Origin: Typhlomys cinereus | Taxonomy: Eukaryota; Chordata; Mammalia; Rodentia; Platacanthomyidae | Reading direction: 5' to 3' | NCBI GenBank assembly: GCA_023101885.1 | Contig: JALPQD010000027.1 | Location: 5,991,021-6,055,020 of the forward strand | DNA length: 64,000 nucleotides | In this document: positions 21,385 through 32,042 of the stretch, one piece after another | How the letters are laid out: every line of letters begins with the position of its first letter | Numbering within the stretch: the first letter of the stretch is position 1 | Notes under the pieces: model-generated | What the model was told of the DNA's origin: nothing | What the model saw: the letters and a program-made list of their open reading frames with translations, nothing else | Database searches by the model: none | Made by a program: the position numbers and the translations under genes

Positions 21385-21780
21385 TTTATTTATTTACTTT
21401 CGCAATGAATTTATTAGTACCCTGTATTTCCAGATCCCATCCCCCTTCCTCCTCCCATTGGAAACCTTCTTCCCAAACAGTCTGCGTCCTACTGTGATGT
21501 CCTTTTTGTGTGTGTGGCCCACACTGAGTTTTATCAGGTATTAGCATGCACTGGACACTTGCTGAAGCATGGACCATAGATCAGTATGAAACACTAAAGG
21601 AAATAGATCCCCTCCCCACATCCAACATCGGCCCCAGTCTACTCCTTGTGATCGGCCTTCTCTGAAAGGGAGCTTTGAATGGGAGAGCGTGGGCACGGTC
21701 TCAGTGGCATCTTGAGAAGCTTCACGTCCATTTTGATCATCTTCCTGGGTGGGCCACCTGCTCACTCAGGAATTACTCCA
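21385..21780 (-). repeat. Probable L1 3'UTR, reverse
   Basis: GCAATGAATTTATTAGTACC, a C-rich segment (CCATCCCCCTTCCTCCTCCC), TTCTTCCCAAACAGTCTGCG, GTCCTTTTTGTGTGTGTGGC, then ATGGACCATAGATCAGTATG. This order matches my recollection of reverse rodent L1 3'UTRs. Confidence 0.6.
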
Positions 21781-22209
21781 GTGAACTGGGAATTTTCCTT
21801 CCCTGAGCCTCTTCCTGGTTATTGTTGAGAGTATGAAAACCTTACAGCCATGGGCATCGCTTGACAGCAATACCTCTCATCTGGTTCTGTTGTGAATGCT
21901 TGAGTTCTGTGTCTGTTGTTTTTTTGCGATGTAATTTTGGCGAATTCTCGGAGATGTAGAAGTCATTTCGTTGTCATGTCCATCTTAAAAAAACAGAGTT
22001 TGTATTTTCTCTGTATTTTTTTACTAATACTCCTCCCATTATGTCTTTATTTATCTAGGAACATTTCTGGCATTCCTGTTAATTCCATTTAGAAACACTT
22101 TCAGCATTTTTAGATGGAAGTTAATCTTTGTTCACATCATGAGGCACATTTTCAAAATATACGCTTTCTGGTTTTTTTTTTTTTTTTTGGAAAAGAGTTG
22201 TTCCAGTTA

Positions 22210-22640
22210 ATCTTAGTTGTCAACTTGATACTTCAAAGGTGAGCCTCTGGCACACCTATGAAGGATTTACTTAATTAAGGTGAACTTCTTAGCGAGCCCA
22301 TAGGAGATTGTCTTAACTACACGATTGATGTGGAAAAACCTGACTCACAGGTGGGTGGGAGCGCTCTGAACAGGTGTATAAAGATGGAGTCAGAAGCAAC
22401 CCTGGTCCTCGCCCCCTGGCCTTGCGTGGATGTGGTGTGGCCAGTTTCCTCAGCCCCCGACGCCGGTAGAACTCTCCCGCCCTCACGAGTGTGACCTGGA
22501 CTTGTGAGCATGGATGGCAACGCCCACCGATCCCCTGAATTGTTCAGGTGGTGTGTTTGCCGCAGAACAAAGTTGTGGAACTCAGACAAGAGCCTTTGGC
22601 TGTTGTTTTGCGCGAGTTTGGACCCCGATTGCAGGTAATT
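22210..22640 (+). repeat. URR1-like rodent repeat, forward
   Basis: TTAGTTGTCAACTTGATACT head, ATAGGAGATTGTCTTAACTA, ACAGGTGGGTGGGAGCGCTC and GTGGCCAGTTTCCTCAGCCC. The tail is lost or replaced. It is preceded by a poly-T tract at ~22172-22188. Confidence 0.6.
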
Positions 22641-24484
22641 CTTTGGTAGGAAGGAGGAGATCTGGTTTCAGAGATGAGCAGACATTTCTCCATGGGTGTT
22701 CTCGTCCTCCGGGAGCAGACATTTAATGCTTCATGTACCTAGAGAATGTCATTAGGAAACATGGTTTTAATGCCGGAAGATGTGATTGGTTTTGTTTCTT
22801 AGGCCAGGCATTCCTTGTTTCTAGTGAGGTTAGATTGTGATCATCGTGCCAAGTACACTAACTTCTGACGCTGACTCTCAGCCTTGTCACACGTACAGCA
22901 GTGTCTAGATGCCCCTTCCCTCAATGTCAGGTCTGATGGCTCTCCTTGCGAAGTCCTTGCCATGGTTTCAATGCCTCGGCAGGCTCAGCATTCCCACGCA
23001 CCCTCCTCAGCTGGCGACTGCGCTGTGTCCAAGGCCCCAGCCTCCAAAGGGGGGCCGAATGCCCAGGGCAAGCAAAGCAGGTCGCCGAGGACCTTTAAAG
23101 GTCACAGGTGGGACATGCTCATGCCCCCTCACATTCACACGTCTCACACTCATGCTGCTCCCGATTAACATCTGCAAAGACTTTCCTACTGACCTTGGTC
23201 AGGGCATCAATGAGCTTTCGCAGATACTGTGGCTCATGGCTTCTGTGGGGGACCTTTCTCAAGGTGCCCCGGGGAGCTTTGCACAAAGACAGAGAAAGTC
23301 AAACAAAGCAGTTCACAAATAGATGACCAGAAATGTTTCCTGGAGTCCAGGGTCAAGGGTGAAGAAACTGGTCACAGACAAGATGGACTGTTGCTTTGGT
23401 ATTGCCTGTGAGAAAATATCAGAGGCTCCCAAGACAGTCCTGAAAGGGATATGTGCATATGTGTATGCAGCCGAGCATGACCTAGAGCTCTGATCCTCCT
23501 TCCTCCACTTGCAGAGATCTGGGTTACAGATGTGTGCCAACACAGTCCATTTGTGGGGTTGGCCGTGGAAACCAGGACTGGGCTTGCATCTTGAGCGGCA
23601 CCACGAGTGGGGCTTCTGCTGTAGCCGTAAGAGATCATTAGCTTTGGGTACCTTACTTCAACAGACCAAGGAACTTGGTCACTAACCTGATCCCTGTTGG
23701 GATAGCTCTCCACAGAATGAAAGGATCTGACTGCAGGGTCTCTCTTCTTAAGGAACCTGTCTGCAGAGGGATGGGATGCAGCAGGATCTCACCCCACTTA
23801 TTCTTATACCTCACCAGGCATTTCCATTACACTTCTGACTCCTTCAAGCAAGCAGGGCTTTCCCTGCTCCTTACAGAGACCCTCATCTTCACGCCTTCTC
23901 TTGTTATCGTAGCAGCCCCCCTCTACCATCCTGCCAGCAACACTAAGTCCCTTAAGAGCATGGGCCCATTCTCTTCTCTTCTATGACAGCAGAACCTGGG
24001 GCGCCTCATGCTTGGAACAGGTAGTGAGGTGGTCAGGATGTGTCAGTTAATTGGGGAGCACTTTGTTCCAACAAAGCGATTACTCAGGGCCCATGTTTGT
24101 CTTGGTAGTACATTCACTGGCATTTGTGTCTTGCTAGTACTGGTCTTTACCCTGGTGGATGCAGCCACGGTTGGCTTTCACGGGTTCCATAGTTACCTTT
24201 GATAACGGTAGTGTAATGAGAATGGAAGTCAAGGTGGTTAGAACTCTGCTCATGTGAGGTCAGAGGGAGGGACAAGGTCTTCTCATGATCTGGCTGCAGA
24301 AATCAGAAGGCAGAGGCCTTCGCTGAAGAATGAATCCATTCTGGAAAGGGATTAGTGACTTTTCTCCTTTGGAAAGTACTGGTGTGACTTAATCAGTGGA
24401 TATCCTGTGTTGCGAAAGCAGGGTCACAGTGAGCTTTATTTTGGGGCTGTTTATGGCATGCTTTGGAGAAACCACACTGTGTAT
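22641..24484. other. Intron, mostly unrecognised, with one B1 remnant
   Basis: Only a reverse B1-like remnant at ~23460-23550 (ATCCTCCTTCCTCCACTTGC, GGTTACAGATGTGTGCC) is recognised. Overlapping open frames near 22880-23410 on the + strand have no coding character I recognise. Confidence 0.4.
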
Positions 24485-24770
24485 GTGTGCATGTGCGTGT
24501 GTGTGCGTGTGCGTGTGTACATATGTGAGTATGCCTGTGCACGTGAGTGGAACAGAGGTCAATGTCAGGGGTCTTCCTTAATTGCTTACCAAACCTGGAG
24601 CTCACTGATCCTGTTAGACCAGCGAACCCCTGAGATCCTCCTGTCTCCCCGGTGCTGGGATTACAAGCACGCTGCGAGCACTGGGTTTTCCTGTGTGCTA
24701 GGGATCTGAACTCAGCACCTCACGCTTTGGTAGGCAGGCATTTACTCACTAAGACATCTTGCCAGCCTCT
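24485..24770 (-). repeat. B3-like tRNA SINE, reverse
   Basis: Degenerate GT stretch, then GTGGAACAGAGGTCAATGTC, GAGATCCTCCTGTCTCCCCG, GTGCTGGGATTACAAGCACG, AGGGATCTGAACTCAGCACC and CTAAGACATCTTGCCAGCC. Confidence 0.65.
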
Positions 24771-24784
24771 GGGACAGATATTTC

Positions 24785-24970
24785 TTGAAAAAAATTTTCT
24801 CATTTATTGTATGTGTGTGAGGATACACACACTATAGCATGCATGTGGCAGTCAGAAGACAACTTTTAGAAATCGATTTTCTCCTTCCATCATGTGGGTT
24901 CTGGAATGACTGAGGTCATCCATCTTTGTGCTAAGCATCTTTACCTGCTGAACCATCTTGCTGGTCCCCA
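24785..24970 (-). repeat. tRNA-derived SINE, reverse
   Basis: CTCATTTATTGTATGTGTGT, CATAGCATGCATGTGG (approx.), CAGAAGACAACTTTTAGAAA, TCTCCTTCCATCATGTGGGT and GCTGAACCATCTTGCTGGTC. Confidence 0.65.
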
Positions 24971-25397
24971 AAACAGACGTTTCTTGATTAGCTGTTTGTC
25001 ATGTGCTGCTTGCTGACTTTTCATGTATATTTTATGATATTCTTTTTGTTTTGTTTTCTGGTTTCCAGCCTTTGAGCCATCTGCATGGTGGTAGAAGTGG
25101 TTTTAGGCCCCGGGAGGTACGTGTTGAGGTTTCCTCCAATATTGGAGGCTATGGTAACATCTGGCTCTGGTGACAAAGCTGGAAGTTCAGTCAAGAATCA
25201 CACAGCCAGGTGCCAAGCAGCCTGTGGAGCCTTGTTACTGGGGTGACCTGGCTGCAGCCTCAGACCCCTCTCTTCTACAGCCTCTAGGGCTTGACTGCTC
25301 TGTGAAGCACCTCTGTGAACTCTGACTTGCATGTAAATTGTTTTCCTGTGAGTCAAGTGACTGGTACCGTTGGCAGTTAAGAGTTAAATTCTTTGGA

Positions 25398-25600
25398 CAG
25401 GGTATGCAGCTGAGTGGGTAGAGCCCTCACCTAGCATGCGCAATGCCTTATGTTAGATCCCTAGCACCACAGAATCCATGTGTGGGGGCGCATGGCCACC
25501 AGAATCTCAGCTCTCAGAAGGGAGTGAGGCAGGAGGATCAGGAGTTCCAGGCTATGGTTGGCTACATAATACGTGAGATCCTGCCTCAAAACAAAATAGA
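25398..25600 (+). repeat. B4-like (ID+B1) SINE, forward
   Basis: ID head CAGCTGAGTGGGTAGAGCCC, CCTAGCATGCGCAATGCC, then a B1 half with AGGCAGGAGGATCAGGAGTT, CTATGGTTGGCTACATAATA and GTGAGATCCTGCCTCAAAAC. Confidence 0.75.
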
Positions 25601-25634
25601 GCAACCATAATAAAACTTTGTGTTCTAAAATCAT

Positions 25635-25912
25635 AACTGATTTATTTATCGGTTTATTCATTGTGTGTGTATCAGAGGGGCCTATGTATGCCTGTGGAGG
25701 CCCAAGGGTGGCTTCAGGAGTCATCCTGGATTGCTTCTACCTCCTTTGCGCTTTGGGATTTCCCAGGTTGTGCCTTCCAGAGCAGGAAATGCAGGCCACT
25801 GCCATTTCCGTCTGCAATTTTTACATGAGATCTGGGATCCTGAACTCAAGGTCCTTCTGCTTGAGAGACAAGGTCTTGAGTCTTAGCCTCTAATGCATCT
25901 CTCCAACCTCCT
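25635..25912 (-). repeat. Older B2-like SINE, reverse
   Basis: TGATTTATTTATCGGTTTAT, TGTGTATCAGAGGGGCC, CAGGAGTCATCCTGGATTGC, TTGGGATTTCCCAGG, TGAGATCTGGGATCC and CATCTCTCCAACC. Confidence 0.75.
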
Positions 25913-25939
25913 AAATCATAAGTTTTGATTACTTATTAT

Positions 25940-26145
25940 TTTAATTTTTAAATCTTTATTCATTTATATTATTTAATTATTGTATGTGTATGAGTGTGTG
26001 CATAGATGCATGCATCCATGGTATGTGTATAGAGGTCAGACTACAGTTGTCAGGGTTTCTCCTTCTACCTTGTGTAATCATGGGATTTAACTTATGTTTC
26101 ATGCTTGGCGGCAAGTACCTTTACCCAATAAGCCATCTTGTGGGC
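25940..26145 (-). repeat. tRNA-derived SINE, reverse
   Basis: AAATCTTTATTCATTTATAT, TGTGTATGAGTGTGTGCATA, CAGGGTTTCTCCTTCTACCT and AATAAGCCATCTTGTGGGCC. Confidence 0.65.
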
Positions 26146-26267
26146 CTTAAATTTTGTTAAGTTGACTTAAGCTCGTGACTTTAGTCAAATAATATGAGTA
26201 GCTTTCCCTCCTACCAAATAGATTCTTCCCTCCCTCCCTTTCTGCCTATCCTTCTTTTGCTCCTTCT

Positions 26268-26375
26268 TGGACTCAGATTCTCTATGTAGCCGGGACTGGC
26301 CTTATACTCATGATAATCCTCCTGTCCCAGTGCTGGGATTGCAGGCATGCTCCCCGCTGCCTGGCCTCACACAGC
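26268..26375 (-). repeat. B1 SINE, reverse, partial
   Basis: TTCTCTATGTAGCCGGGACT, CATGATAATCCTCCTGTCCC and GTGCTGGGATTGCAGGCATG. From 26376 to 26984 nothing is recognised. Confidence 0.65.
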
Positions 26376-26984
26376 TGTTTCCCACCACAGAGAAAGTCTT
26401 TCCCAGGGCTTCAGCTCAGCTTTGCTGTGCACTGTGTCTCCTCACGATCGTTCCATAGCCACTGCATGAGATGCTGCTGGAGGCCTGGGGCTCCATCGCT
26501 AGTGCCTGTCCTGGGATGTGATACTGTATTATTCAGCTAGTATGACGAACTGACGTACTACTTCATCACATAGTTTCATACTTTTAGATTTTTGGATTGC
26601 TGCTCTTAGCACAAAGAAAAACTGCTCTTCTTACATGGTTCAAAGTCAACCCCTCCTCGTGCCCCCTGAGCTCCTGGCCTTTTGCTTCCTGCTGCCCTCA
26701 GCTCCTTCAGTGGTTCAGGTGCCACGTGCAGAGGAAGAGAATCTCGAGTGGCAGGTTCATGTGGAGACCCAGCTTGGAAAGTCATCCTGTTTAAAATATG
26801 AGCTGCCTCAGGAGCTGACTCAGCCAGGATCTTTACAAGGGCACTGCTGACCCCAGAGAGGGCAGGCTCTATGAGCCTCACCTTTGCTGCAGCTGCCACT
26901 GGTTTTAGTTAGCACATCAGCAGGGTAAGGGCATGGAGGCTGAGAGGTTGGAAAGTATTCTTGGAGTTGTATGTGTGGTGAGTG

Positions 26985-27380
26985 TGTGTGATGTATGCGT
27001 GTGGTATGTGTATATGGTGTGTGTGATGTATATATGTGTGATAAGTGGTAAATATGTGGTATGTGTAGTGTGGTGTGTGTGTAGTGTGGTGTCTGTGTGT
27101 GTGTGTGTGCAGACATGTGCATGCCACCTTGCATGTGCGGGTCAGAGGATAACCTCAGGTCTTCTACTCCCACCTGTTTGAGACAGGGTCTCTTGTTCAC
27201 CGCCGTGTACGCCAGCCTAGCTGAGCGGGAGCTTCCATAACCTCCTGTCTCTACCTCTCATTTCCTGGTAGCGGGGCTGGGTACAAACTCCTCTAATGCT
27301 GCTTCTGGTTTTAATACAGGTTCTGAGGATCTGAACTCAGGTGGTCAGGCTTGTGTACTGTGAGCCATCTGCCCAACCCC
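26985..27380 (-). repeat. GT-rich stretch leading into a reverse B3-like SINE
   Basis: Degenerate GTGT/GTAT sequence to ~27118, then GGGTCAGAGGATAACCTCAG, GTTTGAGACAGGGTCTCTTG, GGATCTGAACTCAGGTGG and TGTGAGCCATCTGCCC. From 27381 to 27879 nothing is recognised. Confidence 0.6.
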
Positions 27381-27877
27381 ATGCCAGCTTCTTGTGAGTT
27401 TAGGACTTGAACTGGTCTTCATGCTTGTGAAGCAAGTGCTTCGCCAGCCCAGTCATCTCCCATGTTGTGTTTTGACTCCTTCACATGTATCTCATACACA
27501 CGTAAACACTCTATTACCAAGCCAGTCCTGCAGGCTGCAGTTGCTGCGTTGGTTGGCCTCGTTCTTTGTGCCCATTCATTGTGCTTAAAAGTTGTCTCTA
27601 TATTTCCTGAGCCCTTGGCAGTGGAGGCGTGGCTTGAGTGTGTCTGTTTGTTTGGCGTCTCAGCTCTAGACTCACTGCTGGCTGAGCTGCCACTTTCCTT
27701 GCTTATGGCGTTCTTCGGAAGCCCACATTCTGCCCACCACTCCTGAGATACGGCTTACCTGCCCAAGGTCCCTCCTGAGCCTTTTCTCCTGCTAACAGAA
27801 TTATTTAGTAGCACTGCGGCATTTGCTGACTCATTTTATAAGAGGCAATTGAATATCTGTAACTCTTGCTAAAGGAG

Positions 27878-27879
<2 letters not shown>

Positions 27880-27974
<95 letters not shown>

Positions 27975-28102
27975 CAGTGTGTGTTTGTGAGAGATGTGTA
28001 GGTATGTGAGAGAGAGAGAGACATGCATTTGTGAGAAATATGTATGTGAGATATACATGTTTGTAAGGTATATGTGAGATGTATGTATGAGTATGAAATA
28101 GA

Positions 28103-28135
<33 letters not shown>

Positions 28136-28345
28136 GATATATGTGTTTGAGAGATGTGCATGTTTGTGATGTGTATGTAAGATGTAAGTGTGTGTGAAAT
28201 AGATGGTTGCTTGAGAGAGACTTACGTGTTTATAATGTGTGTATGAGATGTATGTATGTGTATGAGACAGAAATGCATATGTGATGTATGTACAAATGAT
28301 GCATGTGTGGTATATGTGAGACATGTATATGTGAAATGTATGCGA
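27880..28345. repeat. (GT)n-(GA)n compound microsatellite with degenerate GT/GA tail
   Basis: Pure GT at ~27880-27925 changes directly to pure GA at ~27926-27966. About 380 bases follow of TGTGAGAGATGTGTAGGTAT-type sequence with further GAGAGA blocks. No stop falls in some reverse frames, which yields Thr/His- and Ser/Leu-rich chance ORFs. Confidence 0.9.
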
Positions 28346-28612
28346 GGTGTGTGTGTGCAGGCCAGAGGACAACCACAAGTGTTACTCCTCAGACACTCTC
28401 CACCTTGTTTGAAATAGGATCTCTCACTGGCAAGGAACTTGCCTACTAGACTAGACTGGCCAGTCAGACCTAGGGATCCTCTTTTCTCTGTTCCCATCTC
28501 ACCAGCTCTGGAATCACACTGGTGTGCTACTTTTTCACATGGATTCTGGGGATCAAACTCAGGTTCTTGTGCTTGCAAGGCGAGCGCTTTATCAACTGAG
28601 CCAGCCCTAGGA
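28346..28612 (-). repeat. B3-like tRNA SINE, reverse
   Basis: GTGTGCAGGCCAGAGGACAA, TTGTTTGAAATAGGATCTCT, CTAGACTGGCCAGTCAGACC, GATTCTGGGGATCAAACTCA, GGTTCTTGTGCTTGCAAGGC and CAACTGAGCC. Confidence 0.75.
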
Positions 28613-28760
28613 AGCTGTTTGATGGTAAAGTTGTGGTTGATGAAGCTTTTCAGATGCTGATAGAAGGCACCCCATCAGGAGACGAGTAGATGGGGGAGTG
28701 TACATTAAGCACAAAGACCTTTGCTGCTTTCTCTTCATGACCTCGAAAAAGTCCCTCCTC

Positions 28761-28969
28761 GGGGCTGGAGAGGTAGCTCAGGGGTTAAGCCTCTGCCTTG
28801 CAGGCAGAAGGTCCTGAGTTCCAATCCTAGACCCCACGTATAGACACCAGGCGGAAGCGGGGAGGCCTGCGTTTCTAGTCCTGGTAGGGCGGAGCCTGTG
28901 AATCCCGGGGCAGAGTAAACAAGGAGGAGTTGAAGGTGGTCCATGGTGGTTCCCAAATTCGCCTGTGGT

Positions 28970-29015
<46 letters not shown>

Positions 29016-29072
29016 CACAGGCACAGGCACACACACGCACAATTGAATAAATAATAATAAAAAATTATATTA
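28761..29072 (+). repeat. Young B2-like SINE, copy 5, with internal (CA)n
   Basis: GGGGCTGGAGAGGTAGCTCA head, then the lineage-specific body (GAATCCCGGGGCAGAGTAAA). A (CA)n run of ~41 bases at 28973-29013 stands where the other copies have a short CA stretch, then CAATTGAATAAATAATAATA. It is flanked by a 15-bp duplication at 28746-28760 and 29073-29087 with one mismatch. Confidence 0.9.
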
Positions 29073-29324
29073 AAAAAGTCTCTCCTCTACAAAGTCAGAT
29101 AAAAACATTTTTCTGGGGTTGTGGACAATGTGGGAGCCAATGTGTGCAAGTGCTTGGGCTCTTGAGACACAAATAGACCACAGTCCCTGTCTCCAGTCAC
29201 TGTTGCTAAATTGTCTTTTTGCCAGCTGGAATTTACTCTGAGTGAAGTTGTTCCTTTTGGAGACTCTGAGAAGTCGAGGCATATTGCATCCGCAGTCAGC
29301 AGCATTAACCAAAACCAGTGCTTC

Positions 29325-29405
29325 ATGTATGGGCTGCAGCTCAGTGGGAGACTGTCCAGCATGCTCTAGGCCCTAGGTTCAATTCCCAGCATTGCAAAAT
29401 GGGGA
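29325..29405 (+). repeat. ID element, forward
   Basis: TATGGGCTGCAGCTCAGTGG, CTGTCCAGCATGCTCTAGGC, CCTAGGTTCAATTCCCAGCA and a short A-rich end. Confidence 0.7.
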
Positions 29406-29689
29406 ATAGAGGAGACTGTTTCTCCTGTTTCCCATGGTGAGGCCCTGGTGTTGACGTGTCATGTTTTGATATCACTGAAACAAGTCACTTTGGTATACTT
29501 TGCCTGTGCTTGGCCTGTTTGTTTCCATAGCAACATCTGATACACTTCCTTCTCTCCTTGTCTACAAAACATTTGTCCAGCCAGGGGCTGTACTAAAGCT
29601 GTCCATAGGAGTGAGGCTTACTGTCTTTCATTCTGCTTGCTCGGGAAGCCACAAGGCTCCTTATGGATATCGTTAGTGTGTTATGTAGA

Positions 29690-30043
29690 GTATATCTGTT
29701 GTGTGGGCATATGGTGTGTACACGTTTGTGTGTGCTGGTATGTGGCATGCATGTCTCATGGTGTACATGTGGGGGGCGGTCAGAGGACAATCTTGAGTGT
29801 CAGTCTTCACCTTCTGCCATGTTTGAGGTAGGGTCTCCTGTTTGCTTCTGTGCACACTGGGCTAGTCAGCCTGCAAGCTTCCAGGGATCCTCCTCTCTCT
29901 GCCTCCCTCCTCACTGAAGGAGCAATGGGATCCCAGCTGTTTGCTACCACATCTGGCTTAACGTGCAGTGCAGATGGATCCAAACTCAGACCCTTGTGCT
30001 TACATGGAAAGTTCTTTACCCACTGCACTATCTCTCTGGTCCT
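29690..30043 (-). repeat. B3-like tRNA SINE, reverse
   Basis: Degraded GT region, GTCAGAGGACAATCTTGAGT, TTTGAGGTAGGGTCTCCTGT, CCAGGGATCCTCCTCTCTCT, AACTCAGACCCTTGTGCTTA and ACTATCTCTCTGGTCC. Confidence 0.65.
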
Positions 30044-30084
30044 GGTTCCTATCATTTCATAGTATGATTGCAGATTTATTTTCT

Positions 30085-30300
30085 AGCGTGTAGGCTGGAA
30101 GTACCACAGTTCATTTAACCTCACGAGAGATATCTTGGTTACTCCCAAGTTTTGGCAATTATGGATACAGCTGCAGAACACCCACATGGAAGTTTTTGTG
30201 TGAACGCAAGCTTCCTGTCCTCTGAGTAAACAGTCACAGGGGTGGGGTTGCTGCTGAGAACATGTTTCAGGTTTTTGCTGCTGGTTTTGCCTGTTTTGCT
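30085..30300 (-). repeat. Ancient L1 fragment (L1M type), reverse
   Basis: ACAGTTCATTTAACCTCACG, TATCTTGGTTACTCCCAAGT, TTTGGCAATTATGGATACAG and GGAAGTTTTTGTGTGAACG follow the reverse order of L1M 3' sequence. Confidence 0.7.
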
Positions 30301-30384
30301 CTACCATTGACGACACTCTTGGCCTTGTGCATGCCAGACATAGAATCTGCTTCTGAGCTATATAACCAGCTAACCTTCTTTAAA

Positions 30385-30530
30385 CTTCTAATAAGTCCTT
30401 TTATTTTTAGGACAGAACCTTATTCAGTTGTCCAAGGCTAACCTTGAACTTGCTCTGGGACCCATGCAAAAAATTGAGCTTGCGACCTGCCTGCCTCAGC
30501 CTCCCGAGCCACCGGGTCTGGCTGGAGTAT
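30385..30530 (-). repeat. B1 SINE, reverse
   Basis: AGTTGTCCAAGGCTAACCTT, GAACTTGCTCTGGGACCC and CTGCCTGCCTCAGCCTCCCG. From 30531 to 30850 nothing is recognised. Confidence 0.55.
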
Positions 30531-30850
30531 GTTTAGTTTTAAATAATGTCATTTTTTTTAGATTCTAAAGACTTGGTCTCATCAGTTTTCAACCCTGGGT
30601 CTCTTATTATAAGGACACCATTCCCTTTGATTTATTGCTACTGCTGAAGCATTGGCTGGTCATCAGATGGAGATGTGCTTTTGACTCTCAGAATAAGTGG
30701 ATCCCCACTTGTGTGTGATTTCCTGTTCTCTCTCCACACTGGAAACGATACTGCCTAAATAGTAAAGAAAAATGTGTTCAATTTTGCAAGGAAGTCTCCC
30801 TTCAATTATTCTTGGACTGCTCTGCCCAGAGAATTAAATTCTCTTTCTGT

Positions 30851-31110
30851 ACACACAGGTGCACACGTGTGCCTATGTGTAGAGGTCAGGACCACATCGG
30901 CTATCAGGAGCCTTGTTTGTTGAGCCAGGATCTACCCCTGACCTGGAGTTCACCACGTAGGCTAGGCTGTCTGACTGTTGAGTCCCTGTGATCTTTCTGT
31001 CTCTCCTCAGCCGTGGGATCACAAGTATGCACCATCACCAAGACTTTTTACAGGGTTCTGGGGACTGAAATCAAGTCTTCATGCTTGTGGGGTCATTACA
31101 GACTGAGCTG
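30851..31110 (-). repeat. B3-like tRNA SINE, reverse
   Basis: GTGTAGAGGTCAGGACCACA, TTGTTTGTTGAGCCAGGATC, GTGGGATCACAAGTATGCAC, TCTGGGGACTGAAATCAAGT and CTTCATGCTTGTGGGGTC. Confidence 0.6.
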
Positions 31111-31261
31111 TCTCCCGGCCAGAGTGTTGTATCTCACAAACCATGACAGAAAGTCACTCCTCTCTGTGCTTTGTGGTACAGGCGGGAGAAGGCTTGAAAG
31201 ACCAAATCCTGTCCTTTGGGCTAGCCACATGTACAGGTGTATTTCCTCAGGCACTGTCCAG

Positions 31262-31482
31262 TCACTTTTTGAAACACTCTTATCAACCTGGCACTTGGAC
31301 AGCATAGGCCAGTCTAGTTGAGTCATGCGTTTCTAAGGATCTGCCTGTCTCTACCTTCGCTTACCACTGCTAGGGTTACAAGAGTGTCACTTCACCCAGC
31401 TTTTCATGTGGTTCTGGGGCTTGAACTCAGGTCTTCATTCTTAAGAGGCAAACTCTTTACAAAATGAACCATCTCCCCCACT
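31262..31482 (-). repeat. B3-like tRNA SINE, reverse
   Basis: TAGGCCAGTCTAGTTGAGTC, GGATCTGCCTGTCTCTACC, GGTTCTGGGGCTTGAACTCA and AAAATGAACCATCTCCCCCA. Confidence 0.6.
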
Positions 31483-31544
31483 TGCGAGGCTTATTTGTAT
31501 TTGGGCGCTCTTCATGTGCTGAGACCGTCATGTGTTTCTGTCTA

Positions 31545-31660
31545 AACTGTAGGACAACTCTGTGGAGAAGCGGAGGCCATTGTAACTTTCCAAGTTCGCA
31601 CAGCTGACACACAGAGGATCTGGATTTGAATCCACATGGGCTGACATCGACAAGCCCTGC
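31545..31660 (-). repeat. MIR fragment, reverse
   Basis: AACTCTGTGGAGAAGCGGAG, ACTTTCCAAGTTCGCACAGC, TGACACACAGAGGATCTGGA and TTTGAATCCACATGGGCTGA follow reverse MIR order (oligo region, GCACACAGC, GGATTTGAATCC). Confidence 0.6.
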
Positions 31661-31784
31661 CTGCCCAGAGTTTTCTCAGACCTCCATGTAGCGATGGGAG
31701 GCTGTCCTGACTCCTTTGACTTGGTCAAAGGATGGCTCACCAAGGGAGGTAGCTGAGGCAAAATCCTGACTGTTCAGTGTCCCA

Positions 31785-31900
31785 TCATGCATGTGGAGGT
31801 GAGAGGACAACTTTTGAAGACCCTTCCACCATATGAGCTCTGGGGATGGAATTCAAGTCACAGTGTTTTTGCCTTTACCTCCTGAGCCATCTTGCCATTT
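31785..31900 (-). repeat. tRNA-derived SINE fragment, reverse
   Basis: ATGCATGTGGAGGTGAGAGG, ACAACTTTTGAAGACCC, GGATGGAATTCAAGTCACAG and CTCCTGAGCCATCTTGCC. Confidence 0.55.
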
Positions 31901-31909
31901 CTGTTTTTT

Positions 31910-32042
31910 TTTTGGAGATAGGTTCTCATGTAGCCTAGGTTGGCCTTATATGTAGAAGAGGATGACCTTCACCTTCTGATCCTCCTGCTTCCACCTCCTG
32001 AGTATTGGTGCGTGCATGTCCAGTTTATGAAATTCTGGGGTG
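31910..32042 (-). repeat. B4-like SINE, reverse, first half (split by L1)
   Basis: Reverse B1 half: TTTTTTTTTGGAGATAGGTT, CTCATGTAGCCTAGGTTGGC, AAGAGGATGACCTTCACCTT and TCCTGCTTCCACCTCCTGAG. It ends in GAAATTCTGGGGTG (32029-32042), which recurs at 32986-32999, where the reverse ID half continues. Confidence 0.8.

Noticed and set aside
27869..28378. 169-codon reverse frame rich in Ser, Leu, His and Thr
   Set aside because: Product of the (GT)n(GA)n microsatellite and its degenerate tail.
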